A stretch of DNA of 64,000 bases. Source: Halopenitus persicus. Lineage in GTDB: Archaea; Halobacteriota; Halobacteria; Halobacteriales; Haloferacaceae. The notes beneath the pieces are model-generated. The model made no database searches, was not told the DNA's origin, and saw only the letters and a list, made by a program, of their open reading frames with translations. The stretch covers positions 1,612,001-1,676,000 of the forward strand of contig NZ_AP017558.1 in the NCBI RefSeq assembly GCF_002355635.1. Reading direction: 5' to 3'. The position numbers and the translations under genes were made by a program. Each line of letters begins with the position of its first letter. The first letter of the stretch is position 1. Below are positions 34,947 through 44,270 of this stretch, piece by piece.

Positions 34947-36059
34947 ATGACGCTCGTCAGTGACGCCCACGCGGACCACGGGGCCGCCTTCGTCGACCGC
35001 GGCGGCCGCGAGGTCGTCGACCACTACGGCCGCCCGGACAGCGTCGGGCGGGCGGTCCGGAACGGGGTCGGGACGATCGAGATGGGCTACGGGATCGTGG
35101 TCGTGACCGGCGACGACCGGGTCGCGTTCGTCGACGACGCCGTCTCGAACGCCGTCCCCCGGACCGACGGGGAGGGCGTCTACGCGCTCCTGCTCGACCC
35201 CCAGGGCGGGATCGAGACGGACATGTACGTCTACAACGCCGGCGAGCGCCTGCTGGTGTTCACCCCGCCGGACCAGGCCGCGCCCCTCGTCGAGCACTGG
35301 AGCGAGAACGTCTTCATCCAGGACGTCGCGATCCGCGAGGCGACCACGGAGTTCGGCGTCTTCGGGGTCCACGGGCCGACCGCGACCGAGAAGATCGCCT
35401 CGGTCCTCAACGGTGCCGGATCGCCGGAGCCCGCGCTCTCGTTCGTCCGTGGCACGATGGTCGACGCCGGCGTGACGGTGATCGCCAGCGACGCCCCCCT
35501 CGGCGAGGAGGGGTACGAGGTGATCTGCGCGGCCGACGACGCCCCCGAGGTCTTCGACACGCTGCTCGTCCGCGGACTCAACTCGGCACCGTTCGGCTAC
35601 CGGACGTGGGACGCGTTGACGCTCGAGGCCGGGACGCCGCTGTTCGAATACGAACTCGACGGTCGGATTCCCAACGTCGCGGGTATCCGCAACGCGCTCG
35701 ACTTCGAGAAGGGCTGTTACGTCGGCCAGGAGGTCGTCTCACGCGTGGAGAACCAGGGACGACCGAGCCGTCGGCTGGTCGGACTCGTCCTCGAGGAAGG
35801 GGACGATCACGAACCGCTCCCGGAAGCCGGCGCGGCGATCGTCGACGGTGACGCCGCCATCGGCGAGGTCACGCGCGCGGTCGCGAGCCCGTCGCTGGAC
35901 GCTCCGATCGCCTTCGGACTCGTCGCGTTCGAGGCACTCGCCCCCGGCCAGTCCGTGGCGGTCCGGATCGATGGCACGGACGTCCCGGCGCGTCGCGTCG
36001 CGCTCCCGTTCCAGGACGGAAGCGCTCGGTCGGCCCGGGTCCCGACGTATCCCGAGTGA
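34947..36059 (+). CDS. YgfZ/GcvT-like folate-binding protein
   Basis: A 370-residue protein of the GcvT/YgfZ superfamily. The YgfZ signature FEKGCYVGQEVVSR (K-G-C-Y-x-G-Q-E) is at residues ~253-266. The N-terminal part resembles the T-protein fold (AAFVDRGGREVVDHYGRPD; LLLDPQGGIETDMYV). YgfZ proteins bind folate and help make or repair certain iron-sulfur enzymes. Annotation as an aminomethyltransferase would be wrong, since the glycine-cleavage partners are absent and the KGCYVGQE motif marks the YgfZ branch. Confidence 0.88.
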   Translation: MTLVSDAHADHGAAFVDRGGREVVDHYGRPDSVGRAVRNGVGTIEMGYGIVVVTGDDRVAFVDDAVSNAVPRTDGEGVYALLLDPQGGIETDMYVYNAGERLLVFTPPDQAAPLVEHWSENVFIQDVAIREATTEFGVFGVHGPTATEKIASVLNGAGSPEPALSFVRGTMVDAGVTVIASDAPLGEEGYEVICAADDAPEVFDTLLVRGLNSAPFGYRTWDALTLEAGTPLFEYELDGRIPNVAGIRNALDFEKGCYVGQEVVSRVENQGRPSRRLVGLVLEEGDDHEPLPEAGAAIVDGDAAIGEVTRAVASPSLDAPIAFGLVAFEALAPGQSVAVRIDGTDVPARRVALPFQDGSARSARVPTYPE

Positions 36060-36300
36060 GGGTGGCAGGGTCCCCGCCGCCACGCCGCGGCTTCCGTTCG
36101 AGGCGCCTCGACAGGCCTCAGCCCGGGCGCCTCGACTAGCCTCGGCCGGCTCGGTCCTCTTTCGGGATCGTCCCCGGCATCCGGGCTCGACGGAAACCCC
36201 GTTCGGGGAACGACCGTCACGAATTCCGTTACTATGACAAACACTTCTCGACGGAGTACGGGGAATACCTTGATTATCCTCCCGGCTCTCCGTCTAGGAA

Positions 36301-37749
36301 ATGGCCAGTCTCTCACGAGTGGAGACGGGAGTCGAGGGACTCGATCGCGTGCTTTTCGGTGGACTACGGTCGGGACGGTCCTATATGCTCCGGGGCGGGC
36401 CGGGCACCGGGAAGACGATACTTGGAGTGCACTTCCTGACGACCGGCGTCGCGGCGGGCGAGTCGACGCTGTTCGTGAACTTCGAGGAACCGACCGAGCA
36501 CGTTCGGGAGAACCTCTCGTCGCTCGGGTTCGACCTCTCCGACGTCTCCTTTCTCGACCTCACCGCGGACGCCGGCTCCTTCACCGAGGACCGGACCTAC
36601 GGCCTGTTCGGTCCCGAGGAGACCGAGGCCGGCCGGATCGCCGACCGGATCTCCGAGGCGGTCGACCGCGTCGAGCCGGACCGGGTGTTCGTCGACCCGC
36701 TCACGCAGTTCCGACAGCTGGTTTCCGACGACACCGCCTTCCGGCGCGAGGCGACCGCGTTTATGCGCTATCTCACGGACTCCGGCGCGACCGTTCTCTT
36801 CACGACCCAGTCGACCCCGGATCGGTCCGTCGACGACCTCGAGTACCTCTGTGACGGCAGCATTCGGCTCGGCCACGGCGAGACCGGACGGACGCTCGAG
36901 GTGACGAAGTTCCGCGGTTCCGACTTCCAGGCTGGCACCCATACCGCACGGATCACCGACGACGGACTCCGGGTGTATCCCCGGCTCGAACCGGAGATAC
37001 ACGCTCGGGAGTTCACGGCCGATACCGTCTCCTCGGGTGTCGACGCGCTCGATTCGTTGCTTTCCGGCGGGATCGAACGAGGAACCGTGTCGGTGATATC
37101 CGGGCCCAGCGGCGTCGGCAAGACGACGACCGGGTCCCACTTCATGAAGGAGGCGGCCACCCGTGGCGAACGGTCGGTCATCTACATGTTCGAGGAGTCG
37201 ACGGCGACCTTCCGCCACCGCTCGCGCACGATCGGGGTGCCGGTCGACGAGATGATCGACGAGGGCTCGCTCGCGGTCGAGGAAGTGGAGCCGCTGTCGG
37301 TCTCCCCGGACGAGTTCGCGGCGCAGGTTCGGACCGAAGTCGAGGAACGCGACGCCCGCGTCGTGATGCTCGACGGGATCTCCGGCTATCGGCTCTCGCT
37401 GCGTGGCGCGGAGGACGACCTGGTCCGGGAGCTGCACGCGCTGTGTCGCTATCTTCGGAACATGGGCGTCACCGTGATCCTCGTGGACGACGTCGGCACC
37501 GTTACCGGCGAGTTCACGCCGACGAGTTCCCGTATCAGCTATCTCGCCGACACCATCCTCTTTCTGCGCTACATCGAGGTCGCCGGCGAGCTCCGGAAGG
37601 CGGCCGGCGTGTTGAAGAAACGTGCCAGCGACTTCGAGCGGACGCTTCGGGAGTTCGCGATCACGAACGAGGGGATCGTCCTGGGGGACCCGCTGACCGG
37701 ACTCCGCGGGATCCTGACCGGAACGCCCGACTTCGTCGAGGACGACTGA
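36301..37749 (+). CDS. KaiC-like double-domain ATPase
   Basis: A 482-residue protein with two RecA/KaiC domains. Domain 1 (about 1-235): VETGVEGLDRVLFGGLRSGR, Walker A GGPGTGKTIL, Walker B DRVFVDPLTQFRQL. Domain 2 (about 240-482): VSSGVDALDSLLSGGIERGT, Walker A GPSGVGKTTT, Walker B ARVVMLDGISGYRL. No KaiA or KaiB is nearby. In haloarchaea such ATPases often pair with sensor kinases, and here a PAS kinase starts 10 bp downstream, so it is probably an input or output partner of that kinase. Confidence 0.92.
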   Translation: MASLSRVETGVEGLDRVLFGGLRSGRSYMLRGGPGTGKTILGVHFLTTGVAAGESTLFVNFEEPTEHVRENLSSLGFDLSDVSFLDLTADAGSFTEDRTYGLFGPEETEAGRIADRISEAVDRVEPDRVFVDPLTQFRQLVSDDTAFRREATAFMRYLTDSGATVLFTTQSTPDRSVDDLEYLCDGSIRLGHGETGRTLEVTKFRGSDFQAGTHTARITDDGLRVYPRLEPEIHAREFTADTVSSGVDALDSLLSGGIERGTVSVISGPSGVGKTTTGSHFMKEAATRGERSVIYMFEESTATFRHRSRTIGVPVDEMIDEGSLAVEEVEPLSVSPDEFAAQVRTEVEERDARVVMLDGISGYRLSLRGAEDDLVRELHALCRYLRNMGVTVILVDDVGTVTGEFTPTSSRISYLADTILFLRYIEVAGELRKAAGVLKKRASDFERTLREFAITNEGIVLGDPLTGLRGILTGTPDFVEDD

Positions 37750-37759
37750 TCGCCGGCCG

Positions 37760-39756
37760 ATGACCGACGACGCTCCGACGAACGACTCCGGGCTCGGGTG
37801 GTCCTCCGAGCGGCAGGTACGTCCAGAGGCCGACGGCGGTGCGAACTCGGGGGCCGACGACGGTGCGAACCCGGAGCAACCGCCCGTGTTCGGACTCGCC
37901 GCCGAGCGGTCCGGCCTCGGCCCGACCGACGGGTCCCGCCGCCCGCGGGTGGCGTGTTGTCTCACCCGCGACGGCCACGAGCGACTGCTCACCGAGTGGC
38001 TCGAGGCACACGGCTATGACCCGGTTCGGATCGACGCGTCCGGCGTTGGGAACGCCCGATTCGACCTCTGTATCGTCGACCGCCACACGCTCGCGGACGT
38101 TCGCGCTCCGCTCCTCGACCGCCGGCAACGGTCGCAGGCGCTGCTGCCGGTGTTGTTGCTCACGCCCGGCGGCACCGGCGAGACGCTGGCCGCGCTGCCG
38201 GCCCCGCTCGCGGCCGTCGTCACCGACGTCGTCTCGACGCCGCTTCGGACGCCGATCCTCGAACGCCGCATCGAGAGCGCGCTCCATACACGTCGGCTCT
38301 CCCGCGATCTGGCCGGAAGCCGGGAACGCTATCGCCGGCTCGTCGAGCACACGCCCGCGGCGGTCTTTCTCGTCACCGAGGGAACGATCACCTACGCCAA
38401 CGCCGCCGCCGAGCGGATTCTCGGCGCCCAGTCCGGCGGACTTCGCGGCGAGTCGTTCGTCGCGTTCGTCCTTCCTGACGACCGGAACCGCGTCGGGGAG
38501 CTCATCGAGTCGATGGCGCCCGGCTCGTCGATCGAGTTCGTCGACGTCGACCTCCAGCGCAACGACTACGCCATCCCGACCGAACTCGCCGTGGCTCGCG
38601 TCGACGACGGGACGGTGGACGCGTCCGAGCCCGGCGGAACCGACGCCGGCGCTGCCCGCCGGTCGCCGGGGCACACCGTCCAGATCGTCGCCCACGACGT
38701 CTCGCGGCGGCAGGCTCGCGAGGATCAGCTCAAGCTCTACCGTCGAGCGATGGACGCCGCGACGGTCGGGATCTCCATTACCAACCCGTCGTTGCCCGAC
38801 AACCCGCTCATCTACGTCAACGACGAGTTCGAACGGATCACCGGCCGATCGCGGGAGGAGGTGCTCGGGCGCAATCCGCGGATCCTGCAGACGGAGCACA
38901 CCGACCCCACAACGGTCGCCCGGATCCGGTCGGCCGTCCAGGCCGGCGAGCCCGTCTCGGTGGAGATCCGGAACGGTCGCCCGGACGGGTCGGAGTGGTA
39001 CAACCAGCTCGACATCACGCCCATCGAGGGCGCCGACGGCGAGGTCGAGTACTTCCTCGGATTCCAGCGCGACGTGACCGACCGCCACGAGCGCGAACAG
39101 CGGCTCGCGGTGCTCGACCGCGTCCTTCGCCACAACCTCCGCAACCGACTCAACGTCGTCACGGGCCACGCCGCCGAGATCGAGGCGGAGAACGGCGACG
39201 CGGCGGAGCACGCGGCGGCGATCCGGAACGCGGCCGAGAGCCTGATCGGGCTCTCCGACGCTGCCCGTCGGTTCCGGTCGGCGATGCGTGATGATGCCCC
39301 CCTCGAGCGCGTCCGGCTCGATCGGCTCCTTGCGGATCTGCTCGAAACGATGGTCGAGACCGACTCGAACGTGACGATCCACCGCGATCTCGTTCCCGCA
39401 ACGGTCCGGTCGAACGGCGGGCTCCAGCTCGCGATCGAGGAGGTCGTGACGAACGCGATCAAACACGCCGACCGCGACCCCGAGATCGCAGTCACGCTCC
39501 GCATCGAGGGGGACGAGGCGGTTCTCAGCGTCGCGGACAACGGCCCCGGTATCCCCCCGCCGAACGGAAGGCGCTCGAAGGCACCGCGGAGACCCCGACC
39601 GAACACAGTTCGGGGCTCGGCCTGTGGCTCGTCCGCTGGGCCATCACCGACGTCGGCGGCGAGGTCGGCTACGCCGACAACGATCCCCGCGGCGCAGTCA
39701 TTACGCTCCGGCTCCCGTTCCTCCAGGGGTCGACGACCGCTGCGGGCGATCGCTGA
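37760..39756 (+). pseudogene. PAS-domain sensor histidine kinase with a frameshift
   Basis: Domains in order: receiver-like N-terminal domain (~50-170), PAS-1 (YRRLVEHTPAAVFLV, ~190-310), PAS-2 (ERITGRSREEVLGRNPRILQ, ~320-440), HisKA-like H-box with LRHNLRNRLNVVTGHA and the ATPase domain. N-box (EEVVTNAIKHADRDP) and G1 (DNGPGIP) are in frame, then the frame is lost at a C-homopolymer (39553-39558). The G2 box GLGLWLVRWA and the true end (LPFLQGSTTAAGDR, stop 39754-39756) follow in another frame; one extra C restores the protein. It is a real frameshift or a sequencing error. Confidence 0.85.
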
Positions 39757-39786
39757 GGGCGACGCAGCGGAGACCTGCTCGCGGGA

Positions 39787-40872
39787 TCAGGAAAACAGCC
39801 GCCGGAACTGCTCGCGAGAGAAGAAGGACGACGGGCGGTCCATATGGACGCCGATCTCCCCCGAGAGCGCGCGAAGCCCGACGCGCTGAACCGGCTCGGG
39901 CAGCGAGTAACACGCCCGGATCAGCTTCCCCAGCCGGATCTCCGTGGCCAGCTCCGTCCGCCACCCCGCCTCGTAGTCGGCGAGCGTGGCCGGATCCGTC
40001 GGATCGATCCGGTCGGCGGCGACGTCGGCGGCGGTCATCCCGTAGAGGATCCCGCCGCCGGTGAACGGCTTCGTCTGGGCGGCCGCGTCGCCGATCAGGA
40101 ACGCTCGATCGCTCGTGACCGTCCCGGGCGGGCCGATCGGGATGGCGCCCGAGCAGAACCGGTCGGTCTCCACGTCGTAGGCGCCCGTCAGCGCGTCGAA
40201 CAGCGCGGTGACGTCCTCGCCCGGCGGGGCGGCGAGGCCGTACTCGACGCCCGCCTCGCCGCGGGGGATCCGCCAGGCGAAGAAGGTGGGCGCGGTGAGG
40301 TGAACGTCGACGAAGTCGCCGTCGTCGGGCGCGTCGTCGAACGCGAGCACGCCGTGGAGCGTCTCCGCGGGCTCGGGTAATCCCAGCGATCGGCGCACCC
40401 GGGAGACGGGGCCGTCGCAGCCGGCCACCATCCGCGCCTCGATGGTCTCCGTCGTGTGCTCATCGTCCGCGGCGACCGTCAACACGACCCGGTCGTCGTG
40501 CTCCTCGATCCCCGTCACCGTGTGGCCCTCGCGGACGTCGGCGCCGGCTTCCCGGGCGCACTCGGCCAGCGTTCGGTCGAGCGCGACCCGGTCGATCACG
40601 TTGGAGACCGCCTCGCGCTTATAAAATGGGTAGGACCGAGACCCCGGCCCGCCGACGTGGAAGCGCGCGCCACGGACCCGGTTCTGGCGGAGATCGTTCT
40701 CGGCGCCCTCCGGGAGATACTCCCAGATGTCGGTGGAGACGTGGCCCGAGCAGGCCAGCGGGGTGCCGATCTCGCCCTTCTCGAGGGCGATGACGTCGCG
40801 GCCGGCTTCGGCGGCCCGACGGGCGAACCGCGCGCCGGCGGGACCGACGCCGACGACGGCGAAGTCGTACAT
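39787..40872 (-). CDS. geranylgeranyl reductase-family FAD oxidoreductase
   Basis: A 361-residue flavoprotein. The N-terminal Rossmann FAD motif is YDFAVVGVGPAGARFARRAA with ALEKGEIG; the second FAD motif is FLIGDAAAQTKPFTGGGILYGM. The CSGHVS segment near residue 50 is typical of the geranylgeranyl reductase family, which saturates isoprenoid chains of archaeal lipids or quinones. It is shorter than the main haloarchaeal digeranylgeranylglycerophospholipid reductases, so it may be a side branch. The start MYDFAVVG is set by the FAD motif. Confidence 0.88.
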   Translation of the reverse strand: MYDFAVVGVGPAGARFARRAAEAGRDVIALEKGEIGTPLACSGHVSTDIWEYLPEGAENDLRQNRVRGARFHVGGPGSRSYPFYKREAVSNVIDRVALDRTLAECAREAGADVREGHTVTGIEEHDDRVVLTVAADDEHTTETIEARMVAGCDGPVSRVRRSLGLPEPAETLHGVLAFDDAPDDGDFVDVHLTAPTFFAWRIPRGEAGVEYGLAAPPGEDVTALFDALTGAYDVETDRFCSGAIPIGPPGTVTSDRAFLIGDAAAQTKPFTGGGILYGMTAADVAADRIDPTDPATLADYEAGWRTELATEIRLGKLIRACYSLPEPVQRVGLRALSGEIGVHMDRPSSFFSREQFRRLFS

Positions 40873-40990
40873 ACGTCGGGGGACGGCGTCCGTGCCCAAA
40901 GGGCTTTCTCGTCGATGTGGGGATGATTCCCCTCGAGACGAACCCCCGAAGACGAACCGCTGAAGTACCCCGATCGCCTACGCGCCGGTA

Positions 40991-43069
40991 GTGTCACAGC
41001 AGCAGGCCGAGGTCGACACGCTGTTCCTCCACGAGGCGCGGAGTCACTACGTCGTGGCGGCGATCCGGGACGGATCGCGCGTCCTCCACGGGCGATTGGA
41101 GCTCAAGGACACCGACGCGGGCCCCCGGCCGGGGAAGTTTCACGCGATCCGGGGCGATGACGCCGAGCCGCGGCGCCCGGAGGAGTTCGTCGACCTGGCG
41201 CGGGCCGCCTCCCGGATCCGGATCTCCCAGCAGACCTCACCCGAGGGACGCACGCGCCTTCGAGCGGCCCTCGACGGCTACCAGCTCGAGGCGGCGGTGG
41301 TTCGCACCTGCCGCCGGTGTGCAAGCGACGGTCGCTACTCGCCGATCACCGAGGACACGGCCATCGTCCACAACGACGAGCACATCTGTCCGGACTGTGC
41401 CAGACGCGAGCTCGACCGCGAGCTCTCCTTCGCCAGCGGCGTCGGCGGGACGAACGGCGGCGGCTTCACCGGCGCCGCCGAGGACCGCCTCGAGGAGCTG
41501 CTGCTCGAGGTCCAGGACCTCGACCGGATCGCAAACCTGCTGTCGGGCGGGCTCGACCCCGACCTCACCAAATACGACGAGGTCTCCGCGACCGTCGACG
41601 ACGTGACCCCGGTCCGGACCGCCGACCTCGATCTCCACCCGAAACTGGCTGACCGGGTCGAGTCCCGGTTCGAGGAGCTGCTCCCGGTCCAGAGTCTCTC
41701 CGTCCGCAACGGCCTGCTCGAGGGCGACGACCAGCTCGTCGTGAGCGCCACCGCGACCGGCAAGACGCTCGTCGGCGAGCTAGCCGGCATCGACCGCGCA
41801 TTAAAAGGCGAGGGGACGCTGCTGTTTCTCGTCCCGCTCGTCGCGCTGGCCAACCAGAAACACGAGGACTTCCAGGACCGGTACGGCGACGTCCTCGACG
41901 TTTCGATCCGCGTGGGATCCTCGCGGATCGACGACGACGGCACCCGCTTCGACCCGAACGCGGACGTGATCGTCGGCACCTACGAGGGGATCGACCACGC
42001 GCTCCGGACCGGCAAGGACCTCGGCGACGTCGGGACGGTCGTCATCGACGAGGTCCACACGCTCAAGGAGGGCGAGCGCGGGCATCGCCTCGACGGGCTC
42101 ATCTCGCGGCTGAAATACTACAGCGAGCGACGCGTCGCCGCCCGTGACTCCTACGACGGCGCCCAGTGGATCTACCTGTCGGCGACCGTCGGGAACCCCG
42201 AGTGGCTCGCCGGCCAGTTGGGCGCGACGCTCATCGAGTTCGAGGAGCGCCCCGTTCCGATCGAGCGCCACGTCACGTTCGCCGACGGCCGGGAGAAGAC
42301 CCGGATCGAGAACAAACTCGTCAGACGTGAATTCGACCGGAAATCCTCGAAGGGCTACCGCGGGCAGACGATCGTCTTCACCAACTCCCGGCGGCGCTGT
42401 CACGAGATCAGCCGAAAGCTCGAGTACGACTCGGCCCCGTACCACGCCGGCCTCGATCACGGTCGGCGCAAGCAGGTCGAACGGCAGTTCCTCGACCAGG
42501 ACCTCGCGGCGGTCGTCACCACGGCGGCGCTGGCGGCCGGGGTCGACTTTCCGGCCTCGCAGGTCGTCTTCGACTCGCTGGCGATGGGCATCGAGTGGCT
42601 CTCGGTCCAGGAGTTCTCCCAGATGCTCGGCCGGGCGGGCCGGCCCGACTATCACGACCGCGGGACGGTCTTCCTGCTGGTCGAGCCCGACTGCACCTAC
42701 CACAACTCGATGGAGCGCACCGAGGACGAGGTGGCGTTCACGCTGTTGAAAGGCGAGATGGAGGACGTCGCCACGATCTACGACGAGACCGCCGCCGTCG
42801 AGGAGACGCTCGCGAACATCACGGTCGCCGGGAACCAGGCCAAACGCCTCAACGACCGGATGATCGGCGACGTCCCGACGAAACACGCCGTCGGCAAGCT
42901 GCTGGAGTGGGGGTTCATCGACGGCCTCGAGCCGACGCCGCTGGGCCGGGCAGTCACCCGCCACTTCCTCTCCCCGGACGAGGCGTTCCGCATCCTCGAC
43001 GGCGTTCGGAAGGGCACCGATCCCTACGACCTCGTCGCCGAGCTCCAGCTGCGCGAGGACGACCGGTAG
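40991..43069 (+). CDS. Ski2-like DEAD/DEAH helicase with zinc finger
   Basis: A 692-residue SF2 helicase. An N-terminal domain with a four-cysteine zinc site (CRRCA ... CPDCA, residues ~101-140) precedes the helicase core: motif I SATATGKT, Ia FLVPLVALANQK, motif II VVIDEVHTL, motif III YLSATVGNPEW, motif IV FTNSRRRC, motif V TAALAAGVDFPASQV, motif VI QMLGRAGRPDYHD. A helical C-terminal domain follows. This resembles Hel308/Ski2-type enzymes and the haloarchaeal family I recall as DUF5814. The GTG at 40991 is the only sensible start; it runs divergently from the reductase. Confidence 0.9.
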   Translation: MSQQQAEVDTLFLHEARSHYVVAAIRDGSRVLHGRLELKDTDAGPRPGKFHAIRGDDAEPRRPEEFVDLARAASRIRISQQTSPEGRTRLRAALDGYQLEAAVVRTCRRCASDGRYSPITEDTAIVHNDEHICPDCARRELDRELSFASGVGGTNGGGFTGAAEDRLEELLLEVQDLDRIANLLSGGLDPDLTKYDEVSATVDDVTPVRTADLDLHPKLADRVESRFEELLPVQSLSVRNGLLEGDDQLVVSATATGKTLVGELAGIDRALKGEGTLLFLVPLVALANQKHEDFQDRYGDVLDVSIRVGSSRIDDDGTRFDPNADVIVGTYEGIDHALRTGKDLGDVGTVVIDEVHTLKEGERGHRLDGLISRLKYYSERRVAARDSYDGAQWIYLSATVGNPEWLAGQLGATLIEFEERPVPIERHVTFADGREKTRIENKLVRREFDRKSSKGYRGQTIVFTNSRRRCHEISRKLEYDSAPYHAGLDHGRRKQVERQFLDQDLAAVVTTAALAAGVDFPASQVVFDSLAMGIEWLSVQEFSQMLGRAGRPDYHDRGTVFLLVEPDCTYHNSMERTEDEVAFTLLKGEMEDVATIYDETAAVEETLANITVAGNQAKRLNDRMIGDVPTKHAVGKLLEWGFIDGLEPTPLGRAVTRHFLSPDEAFRILDGVRKGTDPYDLVAELQLREDDR

Positions 43070-43143
43070 GGAACGAACCGGCCGGGACGGGAACTCTCCC
43101 CGAACGAAACCCTTTAGCGCGTCATCCGGGTAGTGGAGGATGC

Positions 43144-43214
43144 GGGGCCGTAGGGTAGTGGTATCCTCGCTGCCTTGGGTGCAGTGGACCTGAGTTCGAC
43201 TCTCAGCGGCCCCA
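43144..43214 (+). tRNA. tRNA-Pro (anticodon TGG)
   Basis: A 71-nt cloverleaf: acceptor GGGGCCG with CGGCCCC, anticodon stem GCTGC/GCAGT around CTTGGGT (anticodon TGG), T arm TGAG-TTCGACT-CTCA. Discriminator A, no encoded CCA. It reads proline codons CCA and, by wobble, others. Confidence 0.93.
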
Positions 43215-43219
43215 CTTCC

Positions 43220-43420
43220 TTATTCGAAATCGTCGCACACGACGTGTTTGAGTTCTCCGTATAGGTCTGGATGATGTTCTTTGAGCACCTCCATATCCGT
43301 TTCAAGCTCGTCCGCTATTCTGCTTCTGACACGTGAAACCGTCTGGTACCGCTTCGATCCCGCCGTATTCGATCGGAGATGATCTCGCTCTGTTTCAGTA
43401 AGATGAGCAAGGCGAGTGCC
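43220..43420 (-). pseudogene. C-terminal remnant of a haloarchaeal gene beside tRNA-Pro
   Basis: Minus-strand open frame from a TAA at 43421-43423 to a TAA at 43220-43222, without a start codon. The peptide is convincing: LTETERDHLRSNTAGSKRYQ, then VSRVRSRIADELETDMEVLK and EHHPDLYGELKHVVCDDFE. I recall this ending from short haloarchaeal proteins, but cannot name the family. Upstream, to about 43600, a second frame (TREFERLKTDDGEPPQSQ) looks like decayed coding sequence of the same gene, interrupted by a perfect 17-bp hairpin at 43458-43474. Confidence 0.5.
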
Positions 43421-43423
43421 TTA

Positions 43424-43827
43424 GGGTCGTTCGGACATCGGATACTTTCGTGATGACGAGACGCTTCGCGTCTCGAACCACTTGACTCTGAGGCGGTTCA
43501 CCGTCGTCGGTCTTCAATCTCTCGAACTCCCGAGTAGCCGCGAAACGTGTCCGCGACCCATCGCCCGGCGGCGACGATCGCTCGCCCCGGACGTCGCCAC
43601 CACGCCCCGGAATCCGCGGCAGCATCGTCGTTCGTGTTTTCGTTCGACGTCATTGCCCTGGAGTCATCGTTCCTGGACCGGCATAATTCTTCATCCGGTC
43701 GTGGATCGAACGCCGGAGCCGACGCGACGTCGTCCCTGATGGAACCAATACCGAGGGGTTCCGGTCGACGTCCCCGCGCCGTGTTTCGAAATCCTTTTGT
43801 CCCGAATCGGCCTTGGTTCGGATGCGA
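43424..43827. other. intergenic between tRNA-Pro and tRNA-Phe
   Basis: About 400 bp with no intact gene. It holds a perfect hairpin GAGACGC-TTC-GCGTCTC (43458-43474) and decayed minus-strand coding fragments near 43470-43600. The promoter of tRNA-Phe should lie just before 43828, but no strong TATA box stands out. Confidence 0.45.
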
Positions 43828-43901
43828 GCCGCCTTAGCTCAGATTGGGAGAGCACTCGACTGAAGATCGAGCTGTCCCCGGTTCAAATCCGGGAGGCGGC
43901 A
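43828..43901 (+). tRNA. tRNA-Phe (anticodon GAA)
   Basis: A 74-nt cloverleaf: acceptor GCCGCCT with AGGCGGC, D arm GCTC...GAGC, anticodon stem CTCGA/TCGAG around CTGAAGA (anticodon GAA), T arm CCCGG-TTCAAAT-CCGGG. Discriminator A, no encoded CCA. The accessory stretch of the window begins right after it. Confidence 0.96.
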
Positions 43902-44270
43902 TCCTGTTACCGGTTCTTTCCTATTGACGGTACGGCGTAGGGATTCAGCCGTATATCGCCCTGTTTTCGCGGTGGGATTTGAACCGGTCACAGTACGCGC
44001 CCTCCGCCGTCTGGCACTTCGTTAGATTGGAAGCGCGGGACCTACTAAATTCTATCGATGTTTTGACAACTATTTTGACCTAAGCCCGTTGCGGTCAGCA
44101 CATTCGCCCGTTGCTGATAGCAGATTCGGTCCAGGGGTCCAATCGTCGTTGCAGAACTACCGGGGCAGGAACGAAAATCCGACAGCATTTTTCTGCCGAA
44201 ACGTCCTATGAGCCATTTACTTCCAACTTGGTTTGCATAAAGTGATAAGGGCCCGATGAGTACGGGTAGA
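43902..44270. other. non-coding DNA behind tRNA-Phe with a tRNA-like fragment
   Basis: About 370 bp, lower in GC than the core genes and without an intact gene. At ~43968-43990 the minus strand reads GACCGGTTCAAATCCCACCG, the look of a tRNA T arm and 3' stem. It may be a leftover attachment site of an integrated element. Confidence 0.4.

Noticed and set aside
34947-36059. Glycine cleavage T-protein (aminomethyltransferase)
   Set aside because: The KGCYVGQE motif marks the YgfZ branch, and no other glycine-cleavage genes are nearby.
37661-39466. 600-codon minus-strand frame opposite the kinase
   Set aside because: Low-complexity Val/Arg/Asp composition; the plus-strand domains (PAS, HisKA) are unmistakable.
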